Assembly: GCA_003210825.1 (NCBI GenBank)
Contig: QCUF01000001.1
Span: forward strand, 39,676 to 103,675
Length of the DNA: 64,000 bases
Source of the DNA: Prochlorococcus sp. AG-676-P15-1
Lineage (GTDB): Bacteria; Cyanobacteriota; Cyanobacteriia; PCC-6307; Cyanobiaceae
Direction of reading: 5' to 3'
Below the pieces are notes generated by a model. The model was given only the letters and a program-made list of their open reading frames with translations, was not told the origin of the DNA and made no database searches. The position numbers and the translations under genes are program-made. Shown here one piece after another: positions 20,684 through 30,156 of this stretch (its first letter is position 1; each line of letters starts with the position of its first letter).

Positions 20684-21226
20684 ATGGTTATTAATAATCA
20701 AAAAAATAACTTTTATAATGGGGAATACAATTCCCCTGTAGTTAGCGTAGATAGTAATTTAAAAAGATGGTTCTCTCGTAACATTGGCCTTTGGAAATCC
20801 AATAGGACGTATTTTCTCGAAGAAGAAAGGAAAACTTATAACCTTTGCATGTACATAAATATTGAGTCTCTTGAAAATAAAAAAGAATGGGAATCTCATT
20901 ATAAATTTACTTGGTATCCAGAAAAGAAATATAGTTTTTTTGATGAACATCCCAAATATAGAGAAAAAGGCGAAATGCAAGCATTTATAAAGGATCATCA
21001 ATTAATAAGAGAAAAATTTTATTTAAGTGATGTTGATGGAATATCCAATATTAAACAAGTTGATGAACATGAGATGATTTTTGAATCATCCTATGAAGAC
21101 TGGTATATCCTTGAGCATACAAGACTTATTGACGGAGATAATTATAGATACAGGGTTATATATTCATGGAATAAAGATAAACTTAAAATAGTAGAGAATC
21201 ATCATGAAATAAAAATTATTACATAA
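20684..21226 (+). CDS. Hypothetical protein, possibly lipocalin-like
   Basis: I do not recognise this 180-residue protein. It is rich in Tyr, Trp and charged residues and shows no signal peptide or membrane segment. The arrangement (NIGLWKSNRTYFLEE, then alternating short beta-like segments ending in IVENHHEIKII) is reminiscent of calycin/CpeS-type barrels, but no diagnostic chromophore-lyase motif is visible. It is divergent from sasA and followed after 67 bases by another small unknown gene. Confidence is in the gene being real; the fold is a guess. Confidence 0.65.
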   Translation: MVINNQKNNFYNGEYNSPVVSVDSNLKRWFSRNIGLWKSNRTYFLEEERKTYNLCMYINIESLENKKEWESHYKFTWYPEKKYSFFDEHPKYREKGEMQAFIKDHQLIREKFYLSDVDGISNIKQVDEHEMIFESSYEDWYILEHTRLIDGDNYRYRVIYSWNKDKLKIVENHHEIKIIT

Positions 21227-21293
21227 ATTCTAATAGCTAATTAAGTTTAAAAATAAAAAAAATGTTATCTTAAAAAGTAAATAATTAAAATTA

Positions 21294-21722
21294 ATGATTA
21301 TAAATTTGTATCCAAAAAAGTTTTTAAAAATTTTTAGTCTCCCTGTAATTTTATATTTAACTTTATTCGACATAGCAATATCAAATAGAGAAATAAAAGC
21401 CGACAAGAAACTTCAAGCGGCTACCGAAAAAGATTTATATCTATATAAAGGTATGGGGGCTTCTTATCTTTGTATAGCATCAAAAGCTGGTATAGAATTT
21501 CCAAAAGCTGTAGGAGTTGCTACTGCCACATATGTACAAGTTATTGAAGGGAAACATGGTGGCCTAGTAAAAGAATTAGGGGATGAAAAATTAGAAAGAG
21601 ATAAATTATTTGCCGGTGCAGAATTTCAAATTGTTACTACCGCAATGCAATATTGCCCAGATAGCGTGCCAAAGGAAGTTACTAAAAAAGTTAACAAAAT
21701 ACTAAAAGAAAATGAAAAATAA
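21294..21722 (+). CDS. Small secreted hypothetical protein with conserved cysteine pair
   Basis: A 142-residue protein with a signal-peptide-like N-terminus (basic residues then a hydrophobic stretch, about 8-28). The body contains ASYLCIASKAG and AMQYCPDSVPKEV, two cysteines that could form a disulfide. Homologues in picocyanobacteria have been labelled cAMP phosphodiesterase. I see no HD, metallophosphoesterase or class II PDE motif, so I do not adopt that function. It converges on prs with 5 bases between stops. Confidence 0.7.
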   Translation: MIINLYPKKFLKIFSLPVILYLTLFDIAISNREIKADKKLQAATEKDLYLYKGMGASYLCIASKAGIEFPKAVGVATATYVQVIEGKHGGLVKELGDEKLERDKLFAGAEFQIVTTAMQYCPDSVPKEVTKKVNKILKENEK

Positions 21723-21727
21723 ATTTA

Positions 21728-22723
21728 TTATCTAAACATAGAGCTAACTGAACTTTCTTCATGAATTCTCCATATTGCCTCTCCTAACATATTTGCGACA
21801 GAAAGTACTTTTAATTGAGGGAATTTCTCATTATCTAAGACAGGAATACTGTTAGTAACTATAACTTGTTCAAATAAATCTTTTGAACTTAATCTTTCAT
21901 AGGAAGGGGGAGAAAAAACTGCATGAGAAGCACATGCAAAAATTCTCTTTGCACCTTCTTTTTTTAATAAATTTGCACCTGAGCAAATAGTACCCCCCGT
22001 ATCAATCATGTCATCTATAAGAATAGCGGTTTTCCCTTTAACTTCTCCAATTACAGTCAAACTTTCTGCGATGTTGTGAGCAGATCTTCTCTTGTCAATA
22101 ATCGCTAATGGTGCGTCATTCATTAATTTGGCAAATGCTCTAGCTCTGGCTACTCCCCCAACATCAGGAGATACAACTACAACTTCTTCTAACTTTAAAG
22201 TCTCAAGATAATCAATTAAGACAGGAGAACCATAAATATGATCACAAGGGATATCAAAATACCCTTGTATTTGGGCTGAATGTAAATCCATGGCAAGAAC
22301 TCTATCTACACCAGATTTTTCAAGCAAATTTGCTGTAAGCTTTGCTGTAATTGACTCTCTTCCTGAAGTTTTCCTGTCCGCCCTTGCATATCCAAAATAT
22401 GGAATAACAGCTGTAATTTGTCTAGCTGAAGCTCTTTTGCAAGCATCGACCATTATCATCAGTTCCATTAAACTATCGTTTACAGGCGCGCAAGTAGGCT
22501 GAATAAGAAACACATCACAACCTCTTATAGATTGTTGTATTTGAACATAAAGTTCCCCATCTGCAAATCTTTTAGATACTAAAGGGACATTTTCTATCCC
22601 TAAATATAATGCGATTTCTTCAGCTAATTTAGGATTAGAGGTTCCACTCACTAACCTTAATCGACTATTAGTTAGATTATAAGTTGGTTCATCGTTCTCA
22701 ACTGCCGTGATAAAACTAGTCAC
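21728..22723 (-). CDS. prs: Ribose-phosphate pyrophosphokinase
   Basis: Makes PRPP from ribose 5-phosphate and ATP for purine, pyrimidine, His, Trp and NAD synthesis. Family motifs are SGTSNPKLAEEIA, the flexible loop/ATP region PYFGYARADRK, and the PRPP-binding AILIDDMIDTGGTI. The open frame continues to an ATG at 22771, but those 16 residues are not family-like. A GTG at 22723 gives a 331-residue protein beginning VTSFITAVEN, close to usual length, so I chose it. Confidence 0.95.
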   Translation of the reverse strand: MTSFITAVENDEPTYNLTNSRLRLVSGTSNPKLAEEIALYLGIENVPLVSKRFADGELYVQIQQSIRGCDVFLIQPTCAPVNDSLMELMIMVDACKRASARQITAVIPYFGYARADRKTSGRESITAKLTANLLEKSGVDRVLAMDLHSAQIQGYFDIPCDHIYGSPVLIDYLETLKLEEVVVVSPDVGGVARARAFAKLMNDAPLAIIDKRRSAHNIAESLTVIGEVKGKTAILIDDMIDTGGTICSGANLLKKEGAKRIFACASHAVFSPPSYERLSSKDLFEQVIVTNSIPVLDNEKFPQLKVLSVANMLGEAIWRIHEESSVSSMFR

Positions 22724-22976
22724 GAAATTAGATTCTAGAGATTCTAATATTATGGTAGTGCCTAATATCAATTTCGCAAAAATTAATTAACTTATTTATC
22801 TTTAAAAGCTAAAAGTCAAAAAGTTGATTAAAAATATTCTTTAAATATATAATTCAAAATTTCCAGACAAATTTAAGAAAGAACCAAAATTGTATTTGTT
22901 AAATGATCTATATTTCTCTATTGTTAGTTTTAAATAATAATTGATAAATAAATTATAAAAATTTTCATAATATTCA

Positions 22977-24497
22977 ATGACTTTGAAATCAGTTTTAAAA
23001 GAAAAATCGTTAGGAATTCTTGTTCATCCATCGAGCCTACCAGGGGGTAGTTACTGCGGGACTTTTGGAGAAGGCGCTAAAGATTGGATTAAGAAGCTTT
23101 ATAAACATAAGATTAAATACTGGCAATTCTTGCCTCTTACACCAACAGATTCAACTGGATCTCCCTACAGTTCTCCCTCTAGTTTTGCATTAAATCCTTG
23201 GTTTCTAGATATCAATAAATTAATTGAAAAAAAATTTATCATTTCAATTAATAAGCAGGATTTACAATCAAGTAATCAGCATGAAGATCATTTTGATTTT
23301 GAATTCGCAAATAAATTATCAAAGAAATTAGGGGAATATCTTTTATTTGATTGGGAATATCAATCTGAAGAGAGGAAAACTGATTTTTATATATGGAATA
23401 AAAAAAACACTTGGATTGAAGATTATTCAATATTTATGGTCTTTAGAGAGGAATTCAATATGTTGCCTTGGTGGGAGTGGCCTGTGGAATTAAAACAAAA
23501 GAAAAATGAATTTATTAAACCATGGATAAAGATCAAAAAGAATGAAATACTTAAAACAAAATTAATACAATGGCATCTTGATAAACAGTGGATGGAAATC
23601 AAAAATTTTGCCAAAACTAAAGGAATTACACTCATAGGCGATTTACCTTTTTATGTTTCAAGAGATAGCGCAGATGTATGGAGTAATAAGTCACTCTTTT
23701 CAATATCTCAAAATGGAGATTTACTATTTCAAAGTGGAGTACCGCCTGATTATTTCTCATCTACTGGACAACTATGGGGTACGCCTACTTACTATTGGGG
23801 TAAACACATAAGAACAAATTTTAGATGGTGGAGGGAAAGATTTAGAAGACAATTTGAACTTGTAGACATCTTAAGACTTGATCATTTTAGAGCTTTGGCT
23901 GGATATTGGAGGGTTGATGGGAATGCCGAAAATGCTATAAATGGGACTTGGATTAAATCTCCTGGTAAAGAGCTATTAAATTTTTTAAAAAAAGATTTAA
24001 AATCTGATTATTTACCTATAATTGCTGAGGATTTAGGCGTTATAACTAAAGACGTAGAACATTTAAGAGACAATTATAATTTACCTGGTATGAAGATTTT
24101 GCAATTTGCATTCGACGGGAATCAAAACAACCCCTATCTCCCTAAAAATATCGAAAAAGAGAATTGGGTTGTTTATACAGGGACTCACGATAACGCTACG
24201 TCCACTTCGTGGTGGGAGTATTTAGATATTCATATTAAAAACCATATTAAAGATAACTACAAATACTCAAATGATCCTTCTTGGAATTTAATCGAAATTG
24301 GCATGAGAACAAAAGCCAACCTTTTTATCTCTCCGATACAAGATATCCTATCTCTGGATGACTCAAGTAGATTAAATACTCCCGGGACAATCACTAATAA
24401 TTGGAGATGGAAATTAAATCAACCTCTTGACAAGATAGATATTAATTTACAAAAATATAGCGATCTTGGAAATAATTATAGGAGGATAAATAATTAG
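22977..24497 (+). CDS. malQ: 4-alpha-glucanotransferase (amylomaltase)
   Basis: GH77 enzyme moving alpha-1,4-glucan chains between acceptors in glycogen turnover. SLGILVHPSSLPGG is the N-terminal signature. The catalytic nucleophile is D302 in DILRLDHFRAL, and the acid/base is E351 in IIAEDLGVI. YTGTHDNATSTSWW lies near 400. Length 506 is typical of bacterial MalQ. It is transcribed alone, with 205-250 A/T-rich bases between it and prs and no visible Shine-Dalgarno. Confidence 0.96.
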   Translation: MTLKSVLKEKSLGILVHPSSLPGGSYCGTFGEGAKDWIKKLYKHKIKYWQFLPLTPTDSTGSPYSSPSSFALNPWFLDINKLIEKKFIISINKQDLQSSNQHEDHFDFEFANKLSKKLGEYLLFDWEYQSEERKTDFYIWNKKNTWIEDYSIFMVFREEFNMLPWWEWPVELKQKKNEFIKPWIKIKKNEILKTKLIQWHLDKQWMEIKNFAKTKGITLIGDLPFYVSRDSADVWSNKSLFSISQNGDLLFQSGVPPDYFSSTGQLWGTPTYYWGKHIRTNFRWWRERFRRQFELVDILRLDHFRALAGYWRVDGNAENAINGTWIKSPGKELLNFLKKDLKSDYLPIIAEDLGVITKDVEHLRDNYNLPGMKILQFAFDGNQNNPYLPKNIEKENWVVYTGTHDNATSTSWWEYLDIHIKNHIKDNYKYSNDPSWNLIEIGMRTKANLFISPIQDILSLDDSSRLNTPGTITNNWRWKLNQPLDKIDINLQKYSDLGNNYRRINN

Positions 24498-24513
24498 ATC
24501 ACCAAACTCTATT

Positions 24514-25002
24514 TTATTTTTCTTTTTCTTCTATAATTTGAATCTCAATAATATTAATGTTTGAAATAAAGTATCTATTAAGAAGAAATAACATCAACAT
24601 CAAAAATAAAAAATAAAAAACACTAACTTGCCAATAACTAAGAAAATCAACTTTTCTTAATATATATTTTTTTTTATCTTTTTCTAAAGTGTTTACCTCT
24701 TTGATTACTAAACCTACTAAGGCGTTATTTTTCAAAAACAAACATTTTTCCAGCTTTAATAATATTGACCTTAAAAAAGGATCTTTAGGTCTAAGGTCCC
24801 TAATATTATTCTCAATTGAATGTATAGAAGATTCTGGGATTTTAGAAATATTAGATAATTCTTTAACAGAAAGATTATTTTGAATTCTTGCTTCCTTAAC
24901 TAATTTACCAATCTCGCCATATATATCTTTTTTTTTACTCGAATTTTTTTTATCTATTATTTTTTTATTATTTTTTAAAAAATTAATATTGAATATTTTC
25001 AT
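24514..25002 (-). CDS. RodZ-like protein: HTH domain plus one membrane helix
   Basis: A 162-residue protein with a helix-turn-helix of the RodZ/Xre type (about residues 30-95, LVKEARIQNNLSVKELSNIS). A basic stretch and one membrane segment (about 125-145) follow. RodZ links MreB to the cell wall, but this protein ends about 15 residues after the helix and has no periplasmic beta domain. The N-terminus is extremely Lys/Asn-rich. It may act in cell shape or as a membrane-tethered regulator; neither can be shown from sequence. Confidence 0.7.
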   Translation of the reverse strand: MKIFNINFLKNNKKIIDKKNSSKKKDIYGEIGKLVKEARIQNNLSVKELSNISKIPESSIHSIENNIRDLRPKDPFLRSILLKLEKCLFLKNNALVGLVIKEVNTLEKDKKKYILRKVDFLSYWQVSVFYFLFLMLMLFLLNRYFISNINIIEIQIIEEKEK

Positions 25003-25106
25003 TAGATTTTTAACTCTTTGAGTAATAAATTTATGTATCTAAAGGTTTATTTAATTTTAATCAATTCATAAATTATAATTTCAATGAATTGATATAAAAG
25101 AAAAAA

Positions 25107-26765
25107 CTAAGCTAAAGATATAATATTTTGAACAGCACTTTTAGCCAATTTTAAAGGGCTAAAAGTATCTCTAAGTAAAGTAAAGAGTTTTTCTGCATCT
25201 TTTAATTCTAATTTATCATCCTTAACAAGGCTCAATAAAAGATTTTTTCTAACTTCAGATCCTTTTTCACTCACAAACAGTCTCAAACCTGCGTTAGCGA
25301 CAGGTATAAGATCTGCATTAATATTTTCGGTATCCTTAAATAAGGTATTTAATAAACTTTCAAGCTTATCTATCTGAATCCTTCCTTCATTATCAAAGAC
25401 AACTTCGAGAAGAATATTTATAATTTCATCCGAATCATCTGTTAAAAGTTTTTTTGCAATATATGGATATGCAATTTTTAAAATCCTAAATTCAGGATCA
25501 AGTCTCAAAGCTAAACCTTCTTGACTCACAACGGCTCTAATTATTAGTGCGAACCTACTTGGAACTCTGAAGGGATAAGAATACATAAGTTTTGAGAATT
25601 TATCAGTTACATTTTTTAAATTAAAACTCCCGACTTCTGCCCCAAATGATTCCCCAAGGACCTCTTTTAGTGGTTCTACAAGTTGTTCAAGATCTTGTTC
25701 TTTGGTTAAGAAACCTAATTTCTGAAAATCTTTAGCCATAAGTAAATATTCTTGATTTATTAAATGTACAATTGCCTTAATAAGTGTAAGCCTATCTGAA
25801 TTTGTAATAGTATCCATCATCCCAAAATCAACGTAAGCTAAGTGTCCATAATCTAAATTTCCTCCTTTAAGTGCAAACATGTTCCCAGGATGAGGATCTG
25901 CATGGAAATAGCCATATTCGAATAATTGCTGCAGTCCACTTATTACGCAAGTTCTAATATAAGAAGAAGGTATCAAATTATTTTGCTCTAGAATTTCTCT
26001 GTCCCTTAATTTAACTCCATCAATCCAAGACGTTGTAATAACTCTTTTTGAGGAGAACTCTTTTTCTAATTTTGGTATAAATACGTAAGGATTAGATTTA
26101 AAAAAATCGGCGAACTTTAATGCATTTTTCCCTTCTTGCTCGTAATCAATTTCTTCAAAAAGGGCCTTACCAAATTCGTCTATAATTTCACCAATACCAA
26201 CACCTATATTAAGTGGTAAAAATGATCCAAATGTAGTTGCTAAAATTTTTAGAATTACAATATCTCTTCTAATAAGAAAATATAAATTAGGTCTTTGTAC
26301 TTTTACAGCACAAAAATTATTATTTTTTGTTTTTGCTTTGTAAACTATTCCTAAACTTGCTGATGCAATAGGTGCATCTGGAAAATCATCAAATAATTCT
26401 TTAGCCGGAAGTCCAAGTTCATCTTCAATTATTTTTAGAGCAATTTTATGTTCAAAAGGTGGAAGATTATCCTGTAGATTTGTAAGTTCTGTCAGCCAAT
26501 CTTGCCTTACAAGATCTGGTCTTGTTGAAAGTGCTTGTCCTAATTTAATAAAACATGGTCCCAAATCGGTAATTACATCAAAAAGATATTTCGAAAGACT
26601 TTTCTGTACATTTTTACTATTACTGTTACCTTGAAATAGTATTCTCACTAGAAGAAAAACTAAAGTTAAAAGTATATATAGAATTCTTGGTAATAATATC
26701 CATGGCCTTAAAATCAACCAAATCATATCTCCTTTAGGTAAATATTTTGAATAAGAAGTTTCCAT
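25107..26765 (-). CDS. ABC1/AarF-UbiB family atypical kinase
   Basis: ABC1K protein-kinase-like ATPase associated in plants and cyanobacteria with quinone and tocopherol metabolism or plastoglobule-type lipids. The family-specific KLGQALSTRPD (KxGQ motif) lies near residue 75. An Ala-rich loop PIASASLGIVYKAK, then AVKVQRP with its lysine, follow. The metal and catalytic residues appear in HADPHPGNM and AYVDFGMMD. Hydrophobic stretches occur near the N-terminus. Length 552 is normal. It is divergent from the PLP decarboxylase gene. The precise substrate is unknown. Confidence 0.9.
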   Translation of the reverse strand: METSYSKYLPKGDMIWLILRPWILLPRILYILLTLVFLLVRILFQGNSNSKNVQKSLSKYLFDVITDLGPCFIKLGQALSTRPDLVRQDWLTELTNLQDNLPPFEHKIALKIIEDELGLPAKELFDDFPDAPIASASLGIVYKAKTKNNNFCAVKVQRPNLYFLIRRDIVILKILATTFGSFLPLNIGVGIGEIIDEFGKALFEEIDYEQEGKNALKFADFFKSNPYVFIPKLEKEFSSKRVITTSWIDGVKLRDREILEQNNLIPSSYIRTCVISGLQQLFEYGYFHADPHPGNMFALKGGNLDYGHLAYVDFGMMDTITNSDRLTLIKAIVHLINQEYLLMAKDFQKLGFLTKEQDLEQLVEPLKEVLGESFGAEVGSFNLKNVTDKFSKLMYSYPFRVPSRFALIIRAVVSQEGLALRLDPEFRILKIAYPYIAKKLLTDDSDEIINILLEVVFDNEGRIQIDKLESLLNTLFKDTENINADLIPVANAGLRLFVSEKGSEVRKNLLLSLVKDDKLELKDAEKLFTLLRDTFSPLKLAKSAVQNIISLA

Positions 26766-26829
26766 TTACAATTAAAATATTAAAGAAGAATTTCTCTTCA
26801 ATACATTCTATATGTGGCAATAATACTTT

Positions 26830-28227
26830 ATGAGTATTTCTTCATTTCTAACTAAAAAATTTTTAAAGTCTCTTTTTTTTCCTGCCCACAATAGAGGGGA
26901 AGCTTTACCAAAAGGCTTGATTAGATTATTAAAAAATAAACCAGGTTTTTGGGATTTACCAGAACTTCCTGAAATAGGTTCCCCATTATCTAACAGTGGA
27001 TTAATAAATGATGCGCAAATATCAATTTCAAAAAAAATAAATGCAAAAAGATGTTTTTTTGGCGTTAACGGAGCCTCTGGTTTAATTCAATCAGGGATAA
27101 TCGCTATGGCTAATCCTGGTGAATATATTCTTATGCCAAGGAATGTTCATATTAGCGTTATTAAAGCTTGTGCTTTACAGAATATTATTCCAATATTCTT
27201 TGACATAGAGTTTTCTCCAGTAACTGGACATTACATGCCAATCACTAAAAAGTGGTTTACTAATGTCTTCAATAAAATAAATTTTGACAAGAATAATATT
27301 GTTGGAGTAATACTAGTAAGTCCCTACTATCAAGGTTACTCAACAGATCTTGAACCTTTAATTAAAATTTGTCATCTACATGATTTACCTGTTTTAGTTG
27401 ATGAAGCCCATGGTTCGTACTTTCATTTTTGTGAAAACTATAATTTACCAAAATCAGCCTTAAGAGCAAAAGCAGATTTAGTGGTACATTCATTACATAA
27501 GTCACTTAATGGACTAACTCAAACAGCAGTAATTTGGCATAATGGGAATCTAATAGAAGAAAATAAATTAATCAAAAGTATAAATTTACTGCAAACTACC
27601 AGTCCTAATTCTCTCTTGCTTGCTTCTTGTGAGGAGTCTATTAAAGACTGGTTTAATAAGGATAATCTTAAGAAATACAAAAAAAGAATTTTAGAAGCAA
27701 AATCAATCTTCAATGAGTTAATAAAAAAAAAGATACCTCTTATCGAAACTCAAGATCCTTTAAAAATAGTACTAAATACCTCTGTAGTTGGAATTGATGG
27801 TTTTACTGCAGATAGATTTTTTTATAAAAATGGATTAATTGCTGAATTACCTGAAATGATGACGCTTACTTTTTGTCTTGGTTTTTCAAATCAAAAAAAT
27901 TTTTCTTTTTTATTCCAAAAATTATGGAAACAGTTGCTAATTCATACTAATAAGTCTTATGGTTTGGAAGTTACAAAACCACCTTTTAGATTAGTTGAAT
28001 CACCTGAAATACCAATAGGAGTTGCCTGGAATAGTAAGACTTATAGCATTCCTCTAGTTGAATCCTTAGGAAAAATTTCTGGAGATATTATTTGTCCTTA
28101 TCCTCCTGGAATACCTTTAATTGTTCCTGGAGAGAGAATAGACAAAGATAGAATAGATTGGATAGAAGCTCAAAGTTTGTACAACGAAGATCTGTTAAAT
28201 TCTTATATAAGAGTATTACATAACTAA
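26830..28227 (+). CDS. PLP-dependent Orn/Lys/Arg decarboxylase-family protein
   Basis: Fold type I PLP enzyme of the lysine/arginine/ornithine decarboxylase family. The PLP lysine is K224 in VVHSLHKSLNGLTQTA, and D191 in LVDEAHGSYF binds the pyridine nitrogen. The C-terminal domain (about 380-465) has SPEIPIGVAW and the family phrase CPYPPGIPLIVPGE. At 465 residues it lacks the N-terminal wing domain of long inducible decarboxylases. Cyanobacterial members are usually called lysine or arginine decarboxylase; substrate cannot be read here. It lies 9 bases before cdsA. Confidence 0.86.
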   Translation: MSISSFLTKKFLKSLFFPAHNRGEALPKGLIRLLKNKPGFWDLPELPEIGSPLSNSGLINDAQISISKKINAKRCFFGVNGASGLIQSGIIAMANPGEYILMPRNVHISVIKACALQNIIPIFFDIEFSPVTGHYMPITKKWFTNVFNKINFDKNNIVGVILVSPYYQGYSTDLEPLIKICHLHDLPVLVDEAHGSYFHFCENYNLPKSALRAKADLVVHSLHKSLNGLTQTAVIWHNGNLIEENKLIKSINLLQTTSPNSLLLASCEESIKDWFNKDNLKKYKKRILEAKSIFNELIKKKIPLIETQDPLKIVLNTSVVGIDGFTADRFFYKNGLIAELPEMMTLTFCLGFSNQKNFSFLFQKLWKQLLIHTNKSYGLEVTKPPFRLVESPEIPIGVAWNSKTYSIPLVESLGKISGDIICPYPPGIPLIVPGERIDKDRIDWIEAQSLYNEDLLNSYIRVLHN

Positions 28228-28236
28228 AAATCAAAT

Positions 28237-29094
28237 ATGAGATTGCGAAGTGGTTTACTAATAGGATTATTTGGATTAGTTGTTGTTTTATTAGGCGGAT
28301 GGTATTTCACAATAGCAATTGCATTACTTACCTATATTGCACTTCTCGAATTTTTTAGAATGGCTGTATTCACTGGAATCAAACCAGCGACGAAAACCAC
28401 ATTATTTTCATGCTTCATAATTACAATTTCTACATATCTAGAAGCTATTGGATTCCTTGATAGAGAGATATATCACTCAATACTACCAATTTGCTCAGTA
28501 GGAATATGTACATGGTTATTGTTGCAGCCAAAGCCAGGTACTATCTCTGATATTGCAGCATCTATTTTTGGATTATTCTATTTAGGTTTTTTACCTAGTT
28601 ATTGGATTAAATTAAGGGCAATACAATCGACTATAAATAATTCGTCCGATGGTACATTATCCTTTGAAAACTTCTCAAATTCTACAGGTCTTTATTTAAC
28701 ATTGATATCTTGCTTATTAATTGTGGCAAGTGATATTGGATCTTACTTTATTGGAAAGTCATTTGGGAAAAGGGCTCTTTCCCCTATTTCGCCAAGTAAA
28801 ACTATCGAAGGTTTGATAGGAGGAATAATATGCTCAGTTTCAGTGGCAACCTTTTTTGCAATTTTACTTAATTGGCATAATCCATTATTAATTGGCATTT
28901 CATATGGAATACTAGTTTCTCTTATGGCATTAGTAGGAGACTTGATTGAATCAATGATGAAAAGAGATGCAAAAATAAAAGATTCTGGAACTTTTTTGCC
29001 TGGTCATGGTGGCATACTTGATAGAATTGATAGTTATATATTTACCCCTTCAGTTATCTATTATGTAATTATAATTTTGAGGTATTTTAATTAA
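28237..29094 (+). CDS. cdsA: Phosphatidate cytidylyltransferase
   Basis: Integral membrane enzyme making CDP-diacylglycerol from phosphatidate and CTP. Several hydrophobic helices fill residues 1-275. The signature SPSKTIEGLIGG (near 187-198) and the acidic GDLIESMMKRDAKIKDSG through GHGGILDRIDS carry the metal ligands. Length 285 is normal. It follows the PLP decarboxylase gene by 9 bases and is probably co-transcribed. The 166-base gap downstream, before the convergent hydrolase stop, holds no convincing gene. Confidence 0.95.
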   Translation: MRLRSGLLIGLFGLVVVLLGGWYFTIAIALLTYIALLEFFRMAVFTGIKPATKTTLFSCFIITISTYLEAIGFLDREIYHSILPICSVGICTWLLLQPKPGTISDIAASIFGLFYLGFLPSYWIKLRAIQSTINNSSDGTLSFENFSNSTGLYLTLISCLLIVASDIGSYFIGKSFGKRALSPISPSKTIEGLIGGIICSVSVATFFAILLNWHNPLLIGISYGILVSLMALVGDLIESMMKRDAKIKDSGTFLPGHGGILDRIDSYIFTPSVIYYVIIILRYFN

Positions 29095-29260
29095 TTCCTA
29101 ATTATTAAAGTTGAAGTTAAATCTATATTCATTAATTAATTTTTTAATCCCATTATTGAATTTAATGTTTTACCTAAAGGTAGAAGTTATTATTTTATTT
29201 TATCCTCTAAAAATATCAAGTTTAAATTCCATTACAAATAAATTTAGAAAAATTCTTTTG

Positions 29261-30151
29261 TTAGGCACAAAAATAATCATAAATAATCTTGCTAGATAAT
29301 GAAGGCAAATCTACATGTGGAAGGTGACCACAATTTTTCAAGCAAGTAAAGTTTAATTGATCTATTTGTTTTATCTTTTTTATTTCTTTTTTACCAAGAA
29401 TCCGATCATTTTCCCCACAAATAGTTTTAATTGAAATATTTTGCATGTATTTATATGTCCCAGCAAATCCACCACTTTTTGCAAAAGAAGCTAATGAATT
29501 TCTCCAGCCGTAGCACCCTAAATGAATTGAGGCAATTTGTTCTTCCATTGAACCAACACTTTTATCTGGATAAGCAAAAGCTTGCCTACAAAGACTCTTT
29601 CTTACTTGAGATAATCCCAAAAAAGAAGCCCCTATCTGGTTTAATGGGAAAGGAATATTTTTAGATTCTCCAAACAAACCCGCTGGAGATAAGAGAATTA
29701 TCTTATCAATAAGATCTGGGATTTCTTTCGCTAAATTTATCGCGACGGATCCACCCATAGAAGCTCCTACTACCATTAACTTATTTTTTAATTTTATAGT
29801 ATTTATAATATCTAGAAGATTTAAAATTATTTTATGAGGACTATATTGATTTGAAGCAATCCTTGGAGTAAATCCAAATCCTAGTAAGTCAGGAATTATT
29901 AATTTGAATTTTTTCTTTAATAATGGATATATTCTTCTAAATTCAAAGAAACTACTATCAAATCCATGCAAGAAAAGGATAGGTTGACCAGTCCCCCCAA
30001 TAACCACTGGGAAATCAGATGAATTCCATTTTTCGTTAAGCTTTATCCAATTAACGTCGTTAGATATATTCAACCCTAATGGGTCTTTAATAGAATTTTT
30101 GACTTTTTCAAAGTAATCAATATTCTGATTACTATAAATGTTTTGATTCAA
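29261..30151 (-). CDS. Alpha/beta hydrolase
   Basis: Soluble hydrolase of unknown substrate. The oxyanion segment LFLHGFDSS lies near residue 59. The nucleophile is S131 in VVGASMGGS. Likely acid and base residues are the Asp of CGENDRILG and the His of NCGHLPHVD near the C-terminus, completing the Ser-Asp-His triad. Length 296 fits the fold. It starts 5 bases after the end of the glycerol-dehydrogenase-like gene and is likely co-transcribed with it. Esterase, lipase-like and haloperoxidase-like annotations are all possible. Confidence 0.88.
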   Translation of the reverse strand: MNQNIYSNQNIDYFEKVKNSIKDPLGLNISNDVNWIKLNEKWNSSDFPVVIGGTGQPILFLHGFDSSFFEFRRIYPLLKKKFKLIIPDLLGFGFTPRIASNQYSPHKIILNLLDIINTIKLKNKLMVVGASMGGSVAINLAKEIPDLIDKIILLSPAGLFGESKNIPFPLNQIGASFLGLSQVRKSLCRQAFAYPDKSVGSMEEQIASIHLGCYGWRNSLASFAKSGGFAGTYKYMQNISIKTICGENDRILGKKEIKKIKQIDQLNFTCLKNCGHLPHVDLPSLSSKIIYDYFCA

Positions 30152-30156
30152 AGTCT

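Noticed and set aside
29111..29299. 62-codon plus-strand frame between cdsA and the alpha/beta hydrolase
   Set aside because: Low-complexity Leu/Ile/Asn composition, no ribosome site, and it runs 39 bases into the end of the opposite-strand hydrolase gene. It has no recognisable pattern.
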